NCBI GenBank assembly: GCA_010645155.1
Contig: CM021312.1
Location: 6,617,286-6,681,285, forward strand
Direction: 5' to 3'
DNA length: 64,000 bases
Source of the DNA: Tigriopus japonicus
Lineage: Eukaryota; Arthropoda; Copepoda; Harpacticoida; Harpacticidae
The position numbers were made by a program, and so were the translations under genes. Each line of letters begins with the position of its first letter. Positions within the stretch are counted from its first letter, which is position 1. Positions 63,931 through 64,000 of the stretch are shown piece after piece. The notes beneath the pieces were generated by a model. It searched no databases. It saw only the letters and a program-made list of their open reading frames with translations, and was not told where the DNA came from.

Positions 63931-64000
63931 GCTTTTCTTGCTCACTGATTGAGAAACTATTATTTTTTGAACAATTATCAGAATCATTCAAAGCACCTGA

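Overview
This is a eukaryotic nuclear window with intron-rich genes, AT-rich introns and dense non-autonomous DNA transposons. The protein set (a TSC2/tuberin, a single USP35/38-type deubiquitinase, a PSMD4/Rpn10 with three UIMs, an AKR1A1-like reductase, an FMRFamide-receptor-like GPCR and the first exon of a CLCA-like gene) suggests an arthropod. A crustacean such as a copepod is my best guess, but it is inference only. All exon joins below were made by hand from splice consensus, phase agreement and family similarity. In every multi-exon model the phases close exactly.

Layout. 1-1521 (-): first exon of a CLCA-like secreted protein, remainder not found. 1.5-8.6 kb: gene-poor, with a foldback element and one hAT-like MITE. 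8657-18342 (+): a 643-residue GPCR in 3 exons; its 6.8-kb first intron holds two hAT-like MITEs and several related foldback elements. 18517-22771 (-): a complete 5-exon aldo-keto reductase, tail-to-tail with the GPCR and with one likely GC-AG intron. 24188-35722 (-): an 11-exon USP38/USP35-type deubiquitinase; its 5-kb intron contains a 3.1-kb inverted-repeat structure around a decayed LINE reverse transcriptase, and a tandem tRNA-Leu-like SINE. 36.6-37.7 kb: two adjacent hAT-like elements sharing an 8-bp target duplication. 38934-41653 (+): PSMD4/Rpn10 in 5 exons. 42005-49230 (-): TSC2 in 13 exons, tail-to-tail with PSMD4. 49.3-63.9 kb: no recognisable host gene, but a dense set of hAT-like elements, other repeats and one assembly gap.

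How the genes relate. USP38 and PSMD4 both serve the ubiquitin-proteasome system and are divergently arranged across a 3.2-kb spacer carrying two MITEs. TSC2 is the Rheb-GAP brake on TORC1 and keeps recognisable Akt-type sites. No operon logic applies.

The main structural result is the mobile-element layer. Thirteen elements have imperfect to perfect terminal inverted repeats and 8-bp flanking duplications, ten of them perfect and three with one mismatch. They belong to at least six sequence families. None encodes a visible transposase, so they must have been moved in trans.
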